Below are positions 9,971 to 18,866 of a DNA stretch of 64,000 nt, in pieces. The notes beneath the pieces are model-generated. The model was not told the DNA's origin, did not search any database, and saw only the letters and a program-made list of their open reading frames with translations. Position numbers and translations under genes: made by a program. The stretch is taken from NCBI RefSeq assembly GCF_016412875.1, contig NZ_JAEKPD010000006.1, positions 123,881 to 187,880 of the forward strand, read 5' to 3'. Every line of letters starts with the position of its first letter. Position 1 is the first letter of the stretch. This stretch comes from Palleronia pontilimi (GTDB taxonomy: Bacteria > Pseudomonadota > Alphaproteobacteria > Rhodobacterales > Rhodobacteraceae).

Positions 9971-10315
9971 ATGCTGCGATCCCTTGCCCTTCTGCTCGCT
10001 TTGTCGGCCTGCGCTGCCGCGCCGGGGCCCGACCGCCCGTCGGGCGGGTCGGCGGCGCCGCGGGCCGTCACGCTTTATCGCGACACGGTGGTCGTCCAGA
10101 TGTCCGACGGAAGCCTCTGCACCGGCGTGCGCGCCGCGCGGGCCGGGCCGTGGGAGACGACGCTGAACGGCTGCCCCCACACCTGGCCCGTGGCCGTGAA
10201 GCGCCCGACGACCCTGCCCCGCCTGCCGCTTGCGCCGACCGAAGGCGACCCCTGGGTCCGGCTGAGCCCGCCGGGCAACGCGCCGTTGGGCTTCGGTCCA
10301 CGCGTGGGGTCTTGA
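9971..10315 (+). CDS. Small putative lipoprotein, unknown function
   Basis: 114 residues. The N-terminus is a short hydrophobic signal ending in LSAC, a plausible lipobox with the lipidated cysteine at position 14. The mature part has Cys residues at SLCTG and NGCPH that could pair in the periplasm. I do not recognise a family. It begins on the base after the SLC13 stop codon, which implies co-expression. Confidence 0.65.
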   Translation: MLRSLALLLALSACAAAPGPDRPSGGSAAPRAVTLYRDTVVVQMSDGSLCTGVRAARAGPWETTLNGCPHTWPVAVKRPTTLPRLPLAPTEGDPWVRLSPPGNAPLGFGPRVGS

Positions 10316-10374
10316 AGCGGGGGGGCAGTGTCGCCTATATCGCCCACGATCCACACAGACTGACGAGGTAAGTC

Positions 10375-11121
10375 ATGGCGGGCCATTCCAAATGGGCCAA
10401 CATCCAGCATCGAAAGGGACGCCAGGACGCCGCCCGGTCGAAGCTGTTTTCGAAACTGGCCAAGGAAATCACCGTGGCCGCCAAGATGGGCGACCCCGAT
10501 CCCGACAAGAATCCGCGCCTGCGGCTGGCGGTGAAGGAAGCGAAAAGCCAGTCGGTGCCGAAGGACGTGATCGACCGGGCGATCAAGAAGTCGCAGGGCG
10601 GCGACGGCGAGAATTACGAGGAAATCCGCTACGAGGGCTACGGACCCAACGGCGTGGCGATCATCGTGGAAGCCATGACCGACAACCGCAACCGCACCGC
10701 GTCGACCGTGCGCTCGACCTTCTCGAAGAACGGCGGCAACCTGGGCGAGACGGGCAGCGTGTCCTTCATGTTCGACCGCAAGGGCCAGGTGGTCTATGCG
10801 GCGGACGTGGGCGACGCCGACGAGGTGATGATGGCCGCCATCGAGGCGGGCGCCGAGGACGTGGAATCGTCGGACGAGGGCCACGTGGTCTGGTGCGCCG
10901 ACACGGACCTGAACGAGGTGTCGTCGAAGCTGGAGGACCAGCTGGGCGAGTCCGAGACGACCAAGCTGGTCTGGCGGCCGCAGACGACCACCGAGATGGA
11001 CCTGGAAGGCATGCAGAAGCTGATGAAGCTGATGGACGCGCTGGACGACGACGACGACGTGCAGACCGTCACCGCCAATTTCGAGACCTCGGACGAGGTG
11101 ATGGAGCAGCTGTCCGAATGA
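10375..11121 (+). CDS. yebC: YebC/PmpR-family protein
   Basis: 248 residues opening with [18 protein letters not shown], the invariant YebC N-terminus. The family has been described as a transcriptional regulator (PmpR) and, more recently, as a factor that helps ribosomes through proline-rich stretches. Acidic residues cluster near the C-terminus (ALDDDDDVQ). It stands as a single gene with an AGGTAAG-type site just before the ATG and is followed by a repeat-rich intergenic region. Confidence 0.97.
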   Translation: MAGHSKWANIQHRKGRQDAARSKLFSKLAKEITVAAKMGDPDPDKNPRLRLAVKEAKSQSVPKDVIDRAIKKSQGGDGENYEEIRYEGYGPNGVAIIVEAMTDNRNRTASTVRSTFSKNGGNLGETGSVSFMFDRKGQVVYAADVGDADEVMMAAIEAGAEDVESSDEGHVVWCADTDLNEVSSKLEDQLGESETTKLVWRPQTTTEMDLEGMQKLMKLMDALDDDDDVQTVTANFETSDEVMEQLSE

Positions 11122-11127
11122 CGCGGT

Positions 11128-11238
11128 GGCGGGGGCCAGCCCCGGCACACGTCAAGAGCGGGGGCCAGCCCCGTCGTCCATTGTACTTGCACCAATGGCG
11201 CATAATGGACGACCCCCGGGATATTTCTGAAAAGATGA
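11128..11238. repeat. Intergenic repeat cluster downstream of yebC
   Basis: The gap between yebC and the converging phosphoesterase gene holds two copies of GCGGGGGCCAGCCCCG (about 11128 and 11157), a perfect 10-bp inverted repeat GTCGTCCATT / AATGGACGAC spanning 11173-11213, and a motif reading CATCTTTTC...AAATATCCCGG on the minus strand (11215-11238). A relative of the last motif recurs at 38939-38963. The inverted repeat may serve as a bidirectional terminator, but no U-run is present. Confidence 0.55.
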
Positions 11239-11253
11239 AGCAGAAGGTGCGCG

Positions 11254-12069
11254 TCACTCGGGCGCGGTCGGTTGCAGGCGTCCGCCGTCCCGGAACGGCG
11301 CGACGCGGGTGGCGCGACCGGTGGCGTCGTCGGTTTCCACAAAGACGCCCGACAGGGTGGCGGGGCCTTTCGCGGGCTCGAACCGTCCCTTCGGCATGCC
11401 GGTGATGAAGCGGTTCAGCGGCTCGGCCTTGTCCATGCCGATGACGCTGTCGTAGTCGCCGCACATGCCCGCATCGGTCAGGTAGGCCGTGCCGCGCGAC
11501 AGGATCTGCGCGTCGGCGGTGGGGACATGGGTGTGGGTGCCCACCACCAGGCTGGCGCGGCCGTCGCAGAAATGGCCCATCGCCATCTTTTCCGACGTGG
11601 CTTCGCAATGCATGTCGACGATGGCCGCCTGCACGGCGCCGCCCAGGCGGGCGTTCTTCAGCGCGGGCTCGATCGCCGAGAAGGGATCGTCGAAGGGGCG
11701 TTTCATGAAGACCTGGCCCAGCACCTGCGCCACCAGCACGCGCTTGCCGCCCGGCGCCTCGAAGACGCGCGCACCCTTGCCCGGCGCGGTTTTGGAATAG
11801 TTCAGGGGACGCAGGATCCGCGGCTCGTGCTCGACCGCCTGCAGCATGTCGCGCTGGTCGAAGGCGTGATCGCCCAGCGTCAGCACGTCCGCGCCCGCGT
11901 CGAGCAAGGCTTTCGCGTGGCTGGCGGACAGGCCCGCGCCGTTGGTTGCGTTTTCGCCATTCACCACCACGAAATCCAGCGCCAGGCGTTCGCGGATCTC
12001 GGCCAAACGCTCGATGATCGCGGTGCGGCCCGCGCGGCCCATGACGTCGCCGAGGAAGAGAAGTTTCAT
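11254..12069 (-). CDS. TIGR00282-type (YmdB-like) metallophosphoesterase
   Basis: 271 residues beginning MKLLFLGDVMGRAGRTA, followed by VNGENATNGAGLS and LTLGDHAFDQ; these hold the metal-binding residues of the YmdB phosphodiesterase group. The Bacillus and Deinococcus members hydrolyse 2',3'- or 3',5'-cyclic nucleotides. Later motifs HCEATSEK and VGTHTHVPTAD complete the active site. It is transcribed in the same direction as the mgtE-cyclo-ligase pair but about 110 bases downstream of it. Confidence 0.92.
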   Translation of the reverse strand: MKLLFLGDVMGRAGRTAIIERLAEIRERLALDFVVVNGENATNGAGLSASHAKALLDAGADVLTLGDHAFDQRDMLQAVEHEPRILRPLNYSKTAPGKGARVFEAPGGKRVLVAQVLGQVFMKRPFDDPFSAIEPALKNARLGGAVQAAIVDMHCEATSEKMAMGHFCDGRASLVVGTHTHVPTADAQILSRGTAYLTDAGMCGDYDSVIGMDKAEPLNRFITGMPKGRFEPAKGPATLSGVFVETDDATGRATRVAPFRDGGRLQPTAPE

Positions 12070-12169
12070 GGGCGCTGGTTAGGGTCTTGGGCCAACGGGG
12101 GCAAGTGGGCCCCGGGTCGCGGCGGCCGGTCGGGATCTTCGGGGGCCAGGGACGGCGTGTCGGGCCGCG

Positions 12170-12733
12170 TCATCGTCCGCGCGGGACGAGGATCTCGCGC
12201 TCGGTCACGATCAGGTCGAGTGGCTGATCGGTGGCCTCGAGCGGCAGGCAGGCGGTTTCCTGCGCCGCGAAGGCGAAGCCGATGGCCAGGGTGGCGCGCG
12301 CGGCGCGCAGGGTTTGCAGCGTGCGATCGTAAAACCCGCCGCCATAGCCCAGCCGCCCGCCGTGCCGATCGAAGGCCACCAGCGGGACGATCAGGATTTC
12401 CGGGACCATGGCGGCGCCGTCGACCGGGATGCGAGCACCGAAGGGGCCATCGCGCAGGGCGGCATCGGGGGTCCAGCCGTGGAAGCTGAGCGGCAGACCG
12501 GGCGCGTCGATCACCGGCAGGGCGACGGGTCCGTGCGCGGCGGCGAGCGCCATGGCGGGCGTGGGGTCGATTTCGGTCCGGATCGGGTGATAGCCCGCAA
12601 GGGGGCGGCCAAGATGCGGACGCAGGGCGTCGATCAGATTGTCCGCCTGTCGCGCGTCGGCGGCGGCGTGGGCGCGGGCGCGCGCGGCGAAGGCGATCCG
12701 GCGCGCGGCGGCCTTGGCCTCGGCCGGGGTCAT
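12170..12733 (-). CDS. 5-formyltetrahydrofolate cyclo-ligase
   Basis: 187-residue ATP-dependent enzyme converting 5-formyl-THF to 5,10-methenyl-THF. The diagnostic motif GRLGYGGGFYDRTL is present near residues 135-150, and the basic N-terminus MTPAEAKAAARRIAF is typical. The ATG at 12733 overlaps the mgtE stop in an ATGA, so the two are translationally coupled. In many proteobacteria this gene follows 6S RNA and zapA; that arrangement is absent here. Confidence 0.93.
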   Translation of the reverse strand: MTPAEAKAAARRIAFAARARAHAAADARQADNLIDALRPHLGRPLAGYHPIRTEIDPTPAMALAAAHGPVALPVIDAPGLPLSFHGWTPDAALRDGPFGARIPVDGAAMVPEILIVPLVAFDRHGGRLGYGGGFYDRTLQTLRAARATLAIGFAFAAQETACLPLEATDQPLDLIVTEREILVPRGR

Positions 12734-14124
12734 AGAAGCATGACGCCCGCCAGGCCCAGGAAGGCGAAGAAGCCCACCACGTCCGTCACGGTCGTCACGA
12801 ACGTGCCCGATGCCAGCGCCGGGTCGACGCCGCAGCGCTCCATCACCAGCGGGACCAGCACGCCCGCCAGGCCCGCCACCACCAGGTTGATGATCATGGC
12901 GAGGCCCAGCACCACGCCCAGCATCGGTGTGCCGAACCAGATATAGCCGACGATCCCCATGATCACGGCGAAGGCCACCCCGTTCAGCAGCCCCGCCATC
13001 ACCTCGCGCCGGATGACGCGGATCGCGTTCGCGCCGGTCAGGTCGCGGGTGGCCAGCGCGCGCACCGCGACGGTCATGGACTGGGTGCCCGCATTGCCGC
13101 CCATGGAGGCCACGATGGGCATCAGCACCGCCAGCGCCACGATGGCCTGCAACGTCGCTTCGAACTGGGCGATCACCAGCGACGCCAGGATCGCGGTGCC
13201 GAGGTTGGCCAGCAGCCACGGGAAGCGTTGCCGCACGATCTGCGACGTGCGGTCGGCGATGGATTCGTCGCCCACCCCCGCCAGCAGCAGCAGGTCTTCC
13301 TCGTTCTCGTCGCTGAGCACGATCATCGCGTCGTCGATGGTGATGACGCCCACCAGCCGCCCGTCCTCGTCCACCACCGGTGCCGAGATCAGGTGATACT
13401 GGTTGAAGGCGTAGGCCACGTCTTCTTCGTCCTGGCTGGCGGGGATGGTGCGGAAGCTGTCTTCCTGCAGGTCCGCAAGCCGCGTCACCCGGTCCGACGA
13501 CATCACCTTGCCCAGCGTCACGTGGCCCACGGGCCGATGGCGCGGGTCGACCAGGACGATGTGGTAGAACTGTTCGGGCAGGTCCAGCCGGGCGCGCATG
13601 AAGTCGATGGCCTCGCCCACATTCCAGTGTTCGGGCGCGGTCACGACCTCGCGCTGCATGAGACGACCGGCCGAGCCTTCGGGGAAGCTGAGCGCGCGCT
13701 CCACCGCCACCCGGTCGGGGCGTTCCAGAACCTCGAGGATGGCGTCCTGCTGGGCCTCGTCCAGGTCTTCGAGCAGGTCGACCACGTCGTCGGATTCCAG
13801 GCTGCGGACCGCATCGGTCAGAACCTCGGGAGACAGCGCGGCGATGACGCTTTCGCGGATCGACTCGTCCAGCTCGGACAGGATCTCGCCATCGAACTCG
13901 GAGCCGTAAAGCGCGATCAGCCGGTCACGGGGCCCCGGCTCCATCTGTTCCAGAAGGTCGGCGATGTCGGCGGGGTGCAGCGGCTCCATGGCCGCGACCA
14001 GCGCGTCGCGATCGTCGGTTTCCACCGCCGCGCGGATTTCGCGAATGGTTTCGTCGCGCAAGGCATAGACGTCGTCTTCGATCGCGCGTTCGGGCAGGAT
14101 CTCGGTCTGGTCCGGTTCGGCCAT
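12730..14124 (-). CDS. mgtE: Magnesium transporter MgtE
   Basis: 464 residues with the standard MgtE layout: an acidic N-domain of helical repeats (about 30-135, including LHPADIADLLEQM), a pair of CBS domains (about 135-260), a linking helix, and five membrane helices with the signature VASMGGNAGTQS. MgtE is a Mg2+-gated channel of the inner membrane. The ATG lies 30 bases from a divergent guanine deaminase gene region. Overlap with the cyclo-ligase gene at the 3' end (ATGA) indicates an operon. Confidence 0.96.
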   Translation of the reverse strand: MAEPDQTEILPERAIEDDVYALRDETIREIRAAVETDDRDALVAAMEPLHPADIADLLEQMEPGPRDRLIALYGSEFDGEILSELDESIRESVIAALSPEVLTDAVRSLESDDVVDLLEDLDEAQQDAILEVLERPDRVAVERALSFPEGSAGRLMQREVVTAPEHWNVGEAIDFMRARLDLPEQFYHIVLVDPRHRPVGHVTLGKVMSSDRVTRLADLQEDSFRTIPASQDEEDVAYAFNQYHLISAPVVDEDGRLVGVITIDDAMIVLSDENEEDLLLLAGVGDESIADRTSQIVRQRFPWLLANLGTAILASLVIAQFEATLQAIVALAVLMPIVASMGGNAGTQSMTVAVRALATRDLTGANAIRVIRREVMAGLLNGVAFAVIMGIVGYIWFGTPMLGVVLGLAMIINLVVAGLAGVLVPLVMERCGVDPALASGTFVTTVTDVVGFFAFLGLAGVMLL

Positions 14125-14234
14125 ATCTTGCCTCCTTGATGCGCGATTGCGGCGGACACTAGGTCATTCCCGGGGGGTCTGCCAGTGGCGTTGAAACTGT
14201 GTCAGAACCGATGCGCAGCAAGGGGGACGATGCG

Positions 14235-15515
14235 ATGGCCGAACTGATTTGCGGGCAGGTGCTGGAATTCACGGCCAACCCTTTCGACGGGCCGCCGCAG
14301 GACGCGGCGCGGTTGCACGGCGCACTGGTGATCGAGAACGGAGCGATCGCGGCGCTTGGATCGAAGGCCGATCTGCGCGCGGCGCACCCGGATGCGCGCG
14401 TCACGGATCTGGGCCACGCGCTGATCCTGCCGGGCTTCGTCGACGCGCATATGCATTATCCGCAGACCGGCATCGTCGCGAGCTGGGGCAAGCGGCTGAT
14501 CGACTGGCTGAACACCTATACCTTCCCCGAGGAAATGCGCTTCGGCGACCCGGCCTACGCGCGCCAGCAGGCCGAGCTGACGCTGGACCTGGCGCTGGCG
14601 CACGGCACCACGACGCTGGCCTCGTTCTGCACCATCCATCCCGAAAGCGTGGATGCCTTTTTCGAGGCCGCGGCGGCGCGGGGCATGGCGGTGGTGGCGG
14701 GCAAGACCTGCATGGATCGCAACGCGTCCGCGGGCCTGCGCGACGACGTGGCGTCGGCCGTGGACCATAGCGCGGCGCTGATCGCGCGCTGGCATGGGCG
14801 CGGCCGCGCGCGCTACGCGATCACGCCGCGCTTTTCGCCCACGTCGACGCCCGAGCAGCTGGACGCGTTGGGCGCGCTCTGGGCCGCGCATCCCGATTGC
14901 CTGATGCAGACGCATCTGAGCGAGCAGCCGGATGAGGTCGCATGGGTGCGCGAGCTGTTCCCGGACGCGCGCGATTACCTGGACACCTACGAGGCGCACG
15001 GCCTGCTGGGCGCGCGGGGGCTTTACGGACACGCGATCCACCTTGAGCCGCGCGAGCGGGACCGGCTGCGCGAGGTGGGCGCGGCACTGGTCCACTGCCC
15101 CACGTCGAACACCTTCATCGGCTCGGGCCTGTTCGACATGGCGGCGCGGATGGCCGAAGGGCAGCGCGTCGGGCTTGCGACGGATACCGGCGGCGGGTCG
15201 TCGTTTTCGATGCTGCGCACGATGGCGGCGGCCTACGAGATCGGGCAACTCAGCGGCACCGCGCTGCACCCGGCGCAGCTTTTGTGGCTGGCGACCGAGG
15301 GCTCGGCCCGCGCGCTGCACGCGGCGGACCAGATCGGCACCCTGGCGGTAGGCTCGGTCGCGGACCTGGTGGCGCTGGATGTGTCGTCGACGCCCGCGAT
15401 CGCGCAGCGCGCGGCCCGGGCGGACGACATCTGGCAGGCGGTGTTCCCCACCTTGATGATGGGGGACGACCGGGCGGTGGTGGGAGTCTGGACCGAAGGC
15501 ACGCGGCGGATCTGA
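14235..15515 (+). CDS. guaD: Guanine deaminase
   Basis: 426-residue amidohydrolase that converts guanine to xanthine. Metal ligands appear in PGFVDAHMHYPQ, and the GuaD-specific segment GKRLIDWLNTYTFPEE follows. Further ligands are in QTHLSEQ, HAIHL and ATDTGGG. An earlier in-frame GTG exists at 14199, but the ATG at 14235 follows an AAGGGGGA ribosome site and gives the usual start MAELICG. A second purine deaminase (8-oxoguanine) lies 0.6 kb downstream on the other strand. Confidence 0.95.
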   Translation: MAELICGQVLEFTANPFDGPPQDAARLHGALVIENGAIAALGSKADLRAAHPDARVTDLGHALILPGFVDAHMHYPQTGIVASWGKRLIDWLNTYTFPEEMRFGDPAYARQQAELTLDLALAHGTTTLASFCTIHPESVDAFFEAAAARGMAVVAGKTCMDRNASAGLRDDVASAVDHSAALIARWHGRGRARYAITPRFSPTSTPEQLDALGALWAAHPDCLMQTHLSEQPDEVAWVRELFPDARDYLDTYEAHGLLGARGLYGHAIHLEPRERDRLREVGAALVHCPTSNTFIGSGLFDMAARMAEGQRVGLATDTGGGSSFSMLRTMAAAYEIGQLSGTALHPAQLLWLATEGSARALHAADQIGTLAVGSVADLVALDVSSTPAIAQRAARADDIWQAVFPTLMMGDDRAVVGVWTEGTRRI

Positions 15516-15545
15516 AGTCCCGCGCGCGGCCTTCGGATCAGTGGA

Positions 15546-16016
15546 TCAGGGGCAGTTGCGCGACAGCAGCAGCACCCATTTGTCGCCGACATTGGCGATG
15601 CCGTAATGGGTGTTGATCGGGCGCAGCATGTTGGCGCGGTGGCCGGGCGAGCGCATCCACGCGGCCATCACCGATTGCCGGGTGAAGGGGCCTTCGGCGA
15701 TGTTCTCGGCGCCGCCCGAACAGCCCTGGCGCTGGATGCGCTGGGTATGGGTCGAGCCGCGGGACCCGCGGTGGCTGAAGAAATCGTTGCGGGCCATGTC
15801 GATTGCATGGGCGCGGGCCGCGGCGTCGAGCCGCGCGGACCGCTTGACGGCGGGCGCGCCCGAATTCGAGCGATAGGCGTTGAGACCCTGGCCCGTGGCC
15901 GGGATCGGTTGGTTGCGCTGAACGGCCTCGGATCCGTTCGAGGTGGTGACGGGGGTGGACACGCAGGCGGCAAGGCCAAGGCCCGCCGCGGCGGTGAGAA
16001 GGGCAGATCTGATCAT
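15546..16016 (-). CDS. CAP-domain (SCP/PR1) lipoprotein
   Basis: 156 residues. The signal peptide ends in the lipobox LAAC (Cys18). The mature part is a CAP domain: LNAYRSNSGAPAVKRSARLD, ARAHAIDMARNDFFSHRG, AAWMRSPGHRANML and YGIANVGDKW. Bacterial CAP proteins are extracytoplasmic with mostly unknown roles. It sits between guaD and the 8-oxoguanine deaminase gene without evident functional tie to them. Confidence 0.92.
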   Translation of the reverse strand: MIRSALLTAAAGLGLAACVSTPVTTSNGSEAVQRNQPIPATGQGLNAYRSNSGAPAVKRSARLDAAARAHAIDMARNDFFSHRGSRGSTHTQRIQRQGCSGGAENIAEGPFTRQSVMAAWMRSPGHRANMLRPINTHYGIANVGDKWVLLLSRNCP

Positions 16017-16088
16017 GGATACTCCTGGACGAGTGGCGATAGCGCGGACAACCTATGCGCGTGTCGCGGACCCGGTCCACCCTATCCA

Positions 16089-17426
16089 TCAATTCGTCAG
16101 AGAAATGGCCATTCTTCGCTGATTTCTGGACGCAGCCCCTAAATCCAGTGTCGTGATGTTGCCGTCCCGCACGATCTGGTTGCCCTCGACGAAGAGGTGG
16201 CGCACCCGTGTCGGTCCCGCCAGCACCAGCGCGGCGGCGTCCCAGCTGCCCGCGGCCTCGACCCCGCGCATGTCCCACACCGCCAGGTCGGCGCGGAATC
16301 CGGGGGCGAGCTGGCCGCAATCGTCGCGTCCCAGCAACGCCGCCCCGCCCCGCGTGGCCAGCCGCAGGGCCGCGCGCGCCGACATCGCGTCGGGGCCCGA
16401 GGCCACGCGCTGGAGCAGCATGGCCTGCCGCGCCTCGGCCACCAGGTTGCCCGCGTCGTTGCTGGCCGAGCCGTCGACGCCAAGCCCCACCGGCACGCCC
16501 GCGTCGAGCATCGCGCGCACAGGCGCGATCCCCGAGCCCAGCCGACAATTGGAACACGGACAATGTGCCACCCCGGTGCGGGTCCGGGCGAACAGGTCGA
16601 TCTCGTCCGCGTCCAGCTTCACGCAATGGGCGTGCCAGACGTCGTCGCCGGTCCAGCCCAGGTCCTGGGCGTATTGACCGGGGCGGCAGCCGAATTGCGC
16701 CAGCGAATAGGCCACGTCTTCGTCGTTCTCGGCCAGGTGGGTATGCAGCCGCACGCCCTTGTCGCGGGCCAGCAGCGCCGCGTCGCGCATCAGCTCGCGG
16801 CTGACCGAGAAGGGCGAACAGGGCGCCACGCCCACGCGCACCATGGCGCCCGGCGCGGGGTCGTGATGGGTGTCGATCACCCGGATGCAGTCGTCGAGGA
16901 TCGCGGCCTCGTCTTCGACCAGGCTGTCGGGCGGCAGGCCGCCCTGGCTGACGCCGATGCTCATGGCCCCGCGCGTGGGATGGAAGCGCAGCCCGATTTC
17001 GCGCGCCGCGTCAATGGTGTCGTCCAGCCGCGCGCCGTTGGGAAACAGGTACAGGTGGTCGGAACTGAGCGTGCAGCCCGACAGCGCGAGCTCTGCCAGC
17101 CCGATCGTGGCCGAGACGCGCATGTGCTCGGGCCCCATCCGCGCCCAGATCGGATAGAGCGTCTGCAGCCAGCCGAAGAGTGCCGCGTCCTGCGCGCCGG
17201 GCACGGCACGGGTCAGGGTCTGGAACAGGTGGTGGTGGGTGTTCACCAGCCCCGGCGTCACCAGGCAGCCGGTAGCATCGTGGATCTCGGCGCCGTCGGC
17301 GGGCAGATCGTGGCCGATCTCGGCCACGGTGCCGTCGCGCAGGCGGATATCGGCGCCCGCAAGCTCGGTGTCCGCGTCGTCCATGGTGACGAGCAATTCG
17401 GCCCAGCGGATCAGGTGATGGCTCAC
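16089..17426 (-). CDS. 8-oxoguanine deaminase
   Basis: 445-residue amidohydrolase of the ATZ/TRZ group. Zinc ligands are visible in VNTHHHLFQT, THLAENDEDV, HAHCVKLD and VDGSASND. The block CSPFSVSRELM followed by GCRPGQYAQDLGW matches characterised 8-oxoguanine deaminases (8-oxoG to urate), which also act on isocytosine. The start overlaps the stop of the upstream phosphatase gene in an ATGA. With guaD nearby, the region handles two guanine-derived bases. Confidence 0.88.
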   Translation of the reverse strand: MSHHLIRWAELLVTMDDADTELAGADIRLRDGTVAEIGHDLPADGAEIHDATGCLVTPGLVNTHHHLFQTLTRAVPGAQDAALFGWLQTLYPIWARMGPEHMRVSATIGLAELALSGCTLSSDHLYLFPNGARLDDTIDAAREIGLRFHPTRGAMSIGVSQGGLPPDSLVEDEAAILDDCIRVIDTHHDPAPGAMVRVGVAPCSPFSVSRELMRDAALLARDKGVRLHTHLAENDEDVAYSLAQFGCRPGQYAQDLGWTGDDVWHAHCVKLDADEIDLFARTRTGVAHCPCSNCRLGSGIAPVRAMLDAGVPVGLGVDGSASNDAGNLVAEARQAMLLQRVASGPDAMSARAALRLATRGGAALLGRDDCGQLAPGFRADLAVWDMRGVEAAGSWDAAALVLAGPTRVRHLFVEGNQIVRDGNITTLDLGAASRNQRRMAISLTN

Positions 17427-18229
17427 CCGTTATCCGCCAGCAGTTGCAGCGCCTGGGCGTGCAAGTCCCTGTTCGCCGCGGCGATCACGCGGCCGCCCGC
17501 ATGCGCGGGCTCGCCCCGCCAGCCCGTCACGATGCCGCCCGCCGCCTCGACCACGGCCATCGGCCCCTGAATGTCGTAGGCGTTCAGCCCGGCCTCGATG
17601 ACCAGGTCGATCTGGCCCATGGCCAGCAACGCGTAGGCATAACAGTCCAGCCCGTAGCGTGTCAGCTGCACGCGGTCGCGCACCCGCTCGAAGGCCAGCC
17701 GTTCGGACGTGGTGCCGATTTCGGGGAAGGTGGTGAACAGGATCGCCCGGTCCAGCCCGGATGTGGCGCGCGTCGCAAGCGCGCGGCGGCCGGAGTCTGC
17801 GTCCAGCCAGCCGCCATCGGGTGAGCCGTGAAAGCGTTCGCGCAGGTAAGGCTGGTCGATCAGGCCAAGGATCGGGCCATCCGCGTCGGCCACGGCGATC
17901 AGGGTGCCCCAGCTGGGCGCGCCGGCCAGGAAGGCGCGGGTGCCGTCGATGGGATCGAGCACCCAGGTCAGGCCGCTGGTGCCGGGCTGCGCGCCGTATT
18001 CCTCGCCCAGGATGGCGTCCTGCGGGCGGCGCTGGGCCAGCACCGCGCGCATGGCACGCTCGGCCGCGCGATCGCCTTCGGTCACGGGATCGAAGCCCTG
18101 CGCAGCCTTGTTGTCCGCGCCCAACCCGTCGGCCCGGAAATACCGCAGCGTTTCCGGCGCGGCGGCGTCGGCCAAGGCGGACGCGGTCGCGGTCAGGTCA
18201 GCAAGCAGAGGCTGGGACAAGCGGGGCAT
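17423..18229 (-). CDS. hisN: Inositol-monophosphatase-family protein, probable histidinol-phosphatase
   Basis: 268-residue Mg2+-dependent phosphatase: ILGEEYG, then WVLDPIDGTRAFLAGAPSWG, then GLNAYDIQGPMAVVEAAGG carry the metal ligands. The sequence resembles HisN, the actinobacterial and alphaproteobacterial histidinol-phosphatase, more than SuhB or CysQ. The ATG at 18229 (MPRLSQPLL) is preferred to one 30 bases further out. It overlaps the 8-oxoguanine deaminase start by four bases, although no metabolic link is obvious. Confidence 0.82.
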   Translation of the reverse strand: MPRLSQPLLADLTATASALADAAAPETLRYFRADGLGADNKAAQGFDPVTEGDRAAERAMRAVLAQRRPQDAILGEEYGAQPGTSGLTWVLDPIDGTRAFLAGAPSWGTLIAVADADGPILGLIDQPYLRERFHGSPDGGWLDADSGRRALATRATSGLDRAILFTTFPEIGTTSERLAFERVRDRVQLTRYGLDCYAYALLAMGQIDLVIEAGLNAYDIQGPMAVVEAAGGIVTGWRGEPAHAGGRVIAAANRDLHAQALQLLADNG

Positions 18230-18306
18230 GGCACGGATTACTCCGACAACGATACCCAAGGCGCTATCCGGGATCGCGCCCCGCGGTCAAGCGGGGCGTT
18301 GGAAGC

Positions 18307-18684
18307 TCACGCGACGTCGCTGAGCACGCGGGCCAGCTCGAACAGGCGGCGGCGCTGGTTTTCCGGGATCGCGTAATAGGATCGGACCAGCTCGAGCGCT
18401 TCCTTGTCGGTCAGAAGATCGTTGGCCGAGCCCTTGATGACCGTATCGGTCTGGGCATCGTTGTCTTCGGACATGCCCTCGAAAAAGAAGGCGACCTGGA
18501 CATCGAGCGCGTCTGCAATATCCCAAAGGCGCGAAGCACTGACGCGGTTCATCCCGGTCTCGTACTTCTGGATCTGCTGGAACTTGATCCCGACCTTTTC
18601 AGCAAGCTGCTGCTGGGTCATCCCAAGCATCCAACGGCGGTGACGAATGCGTTTTCCAACGTGGACATCAACTGGATGTTTCAT
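18307..18684 (-). CDS. XRE-family helix-turn-helix regulator
   Basis: 125 residues with an N-terminal HTH_XRE domain (about residues 10-65: RHRRWMLGMTQQQLAEKVG, then FQQIQKYETG and RVSASRLWDIADAL) and a short acidic C-terminal part. This type, starting MKHPVDVHVGKR, is widespread in alphaproteobacteria as a chromosomal regulator. The ATG at 18684 is chosen over one 51 bases upstream because the family begins here. It is divergent from the quinone oxidoreductase gene. Confidence 0.9.
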   Translation of the reverse strand: MKHPVDVHVGKRIRHRRWMLGMTQQQLAEKVGIKFQQIQKYETGMNRVSASRLWDIADALDVQVAFFFEGMSEDNDAQTDTVIKGSANDLLTDKEALELVRSYYAIPENQRRRLFELARVLSDVA

Positions 18685-18866
18685 GATTACACTACCCTTA
18701 CCTATCTCACTCTGGTTGTAAGGAATGCCGCGCAATCAACCCTTCGCGCAACCTGCCCAATTGGACAGGTTTGGCTCGAGAATGAGGATGCGGGCCTAAA
18801 AACAACCTGTTATCAGCCATAAAGACAGCTCACCTGACCTTACGAAATCCCTGCCGGAGCCCTGCC

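Noticed and set aside
12069..14234. 6S RNA near the 5-formyl-THF cyclo-ligase gene
   Set aside because: The gene is coupled to mgtE without a gap and no long bulged hairpin is present, so there is no place for 6S RNA here.
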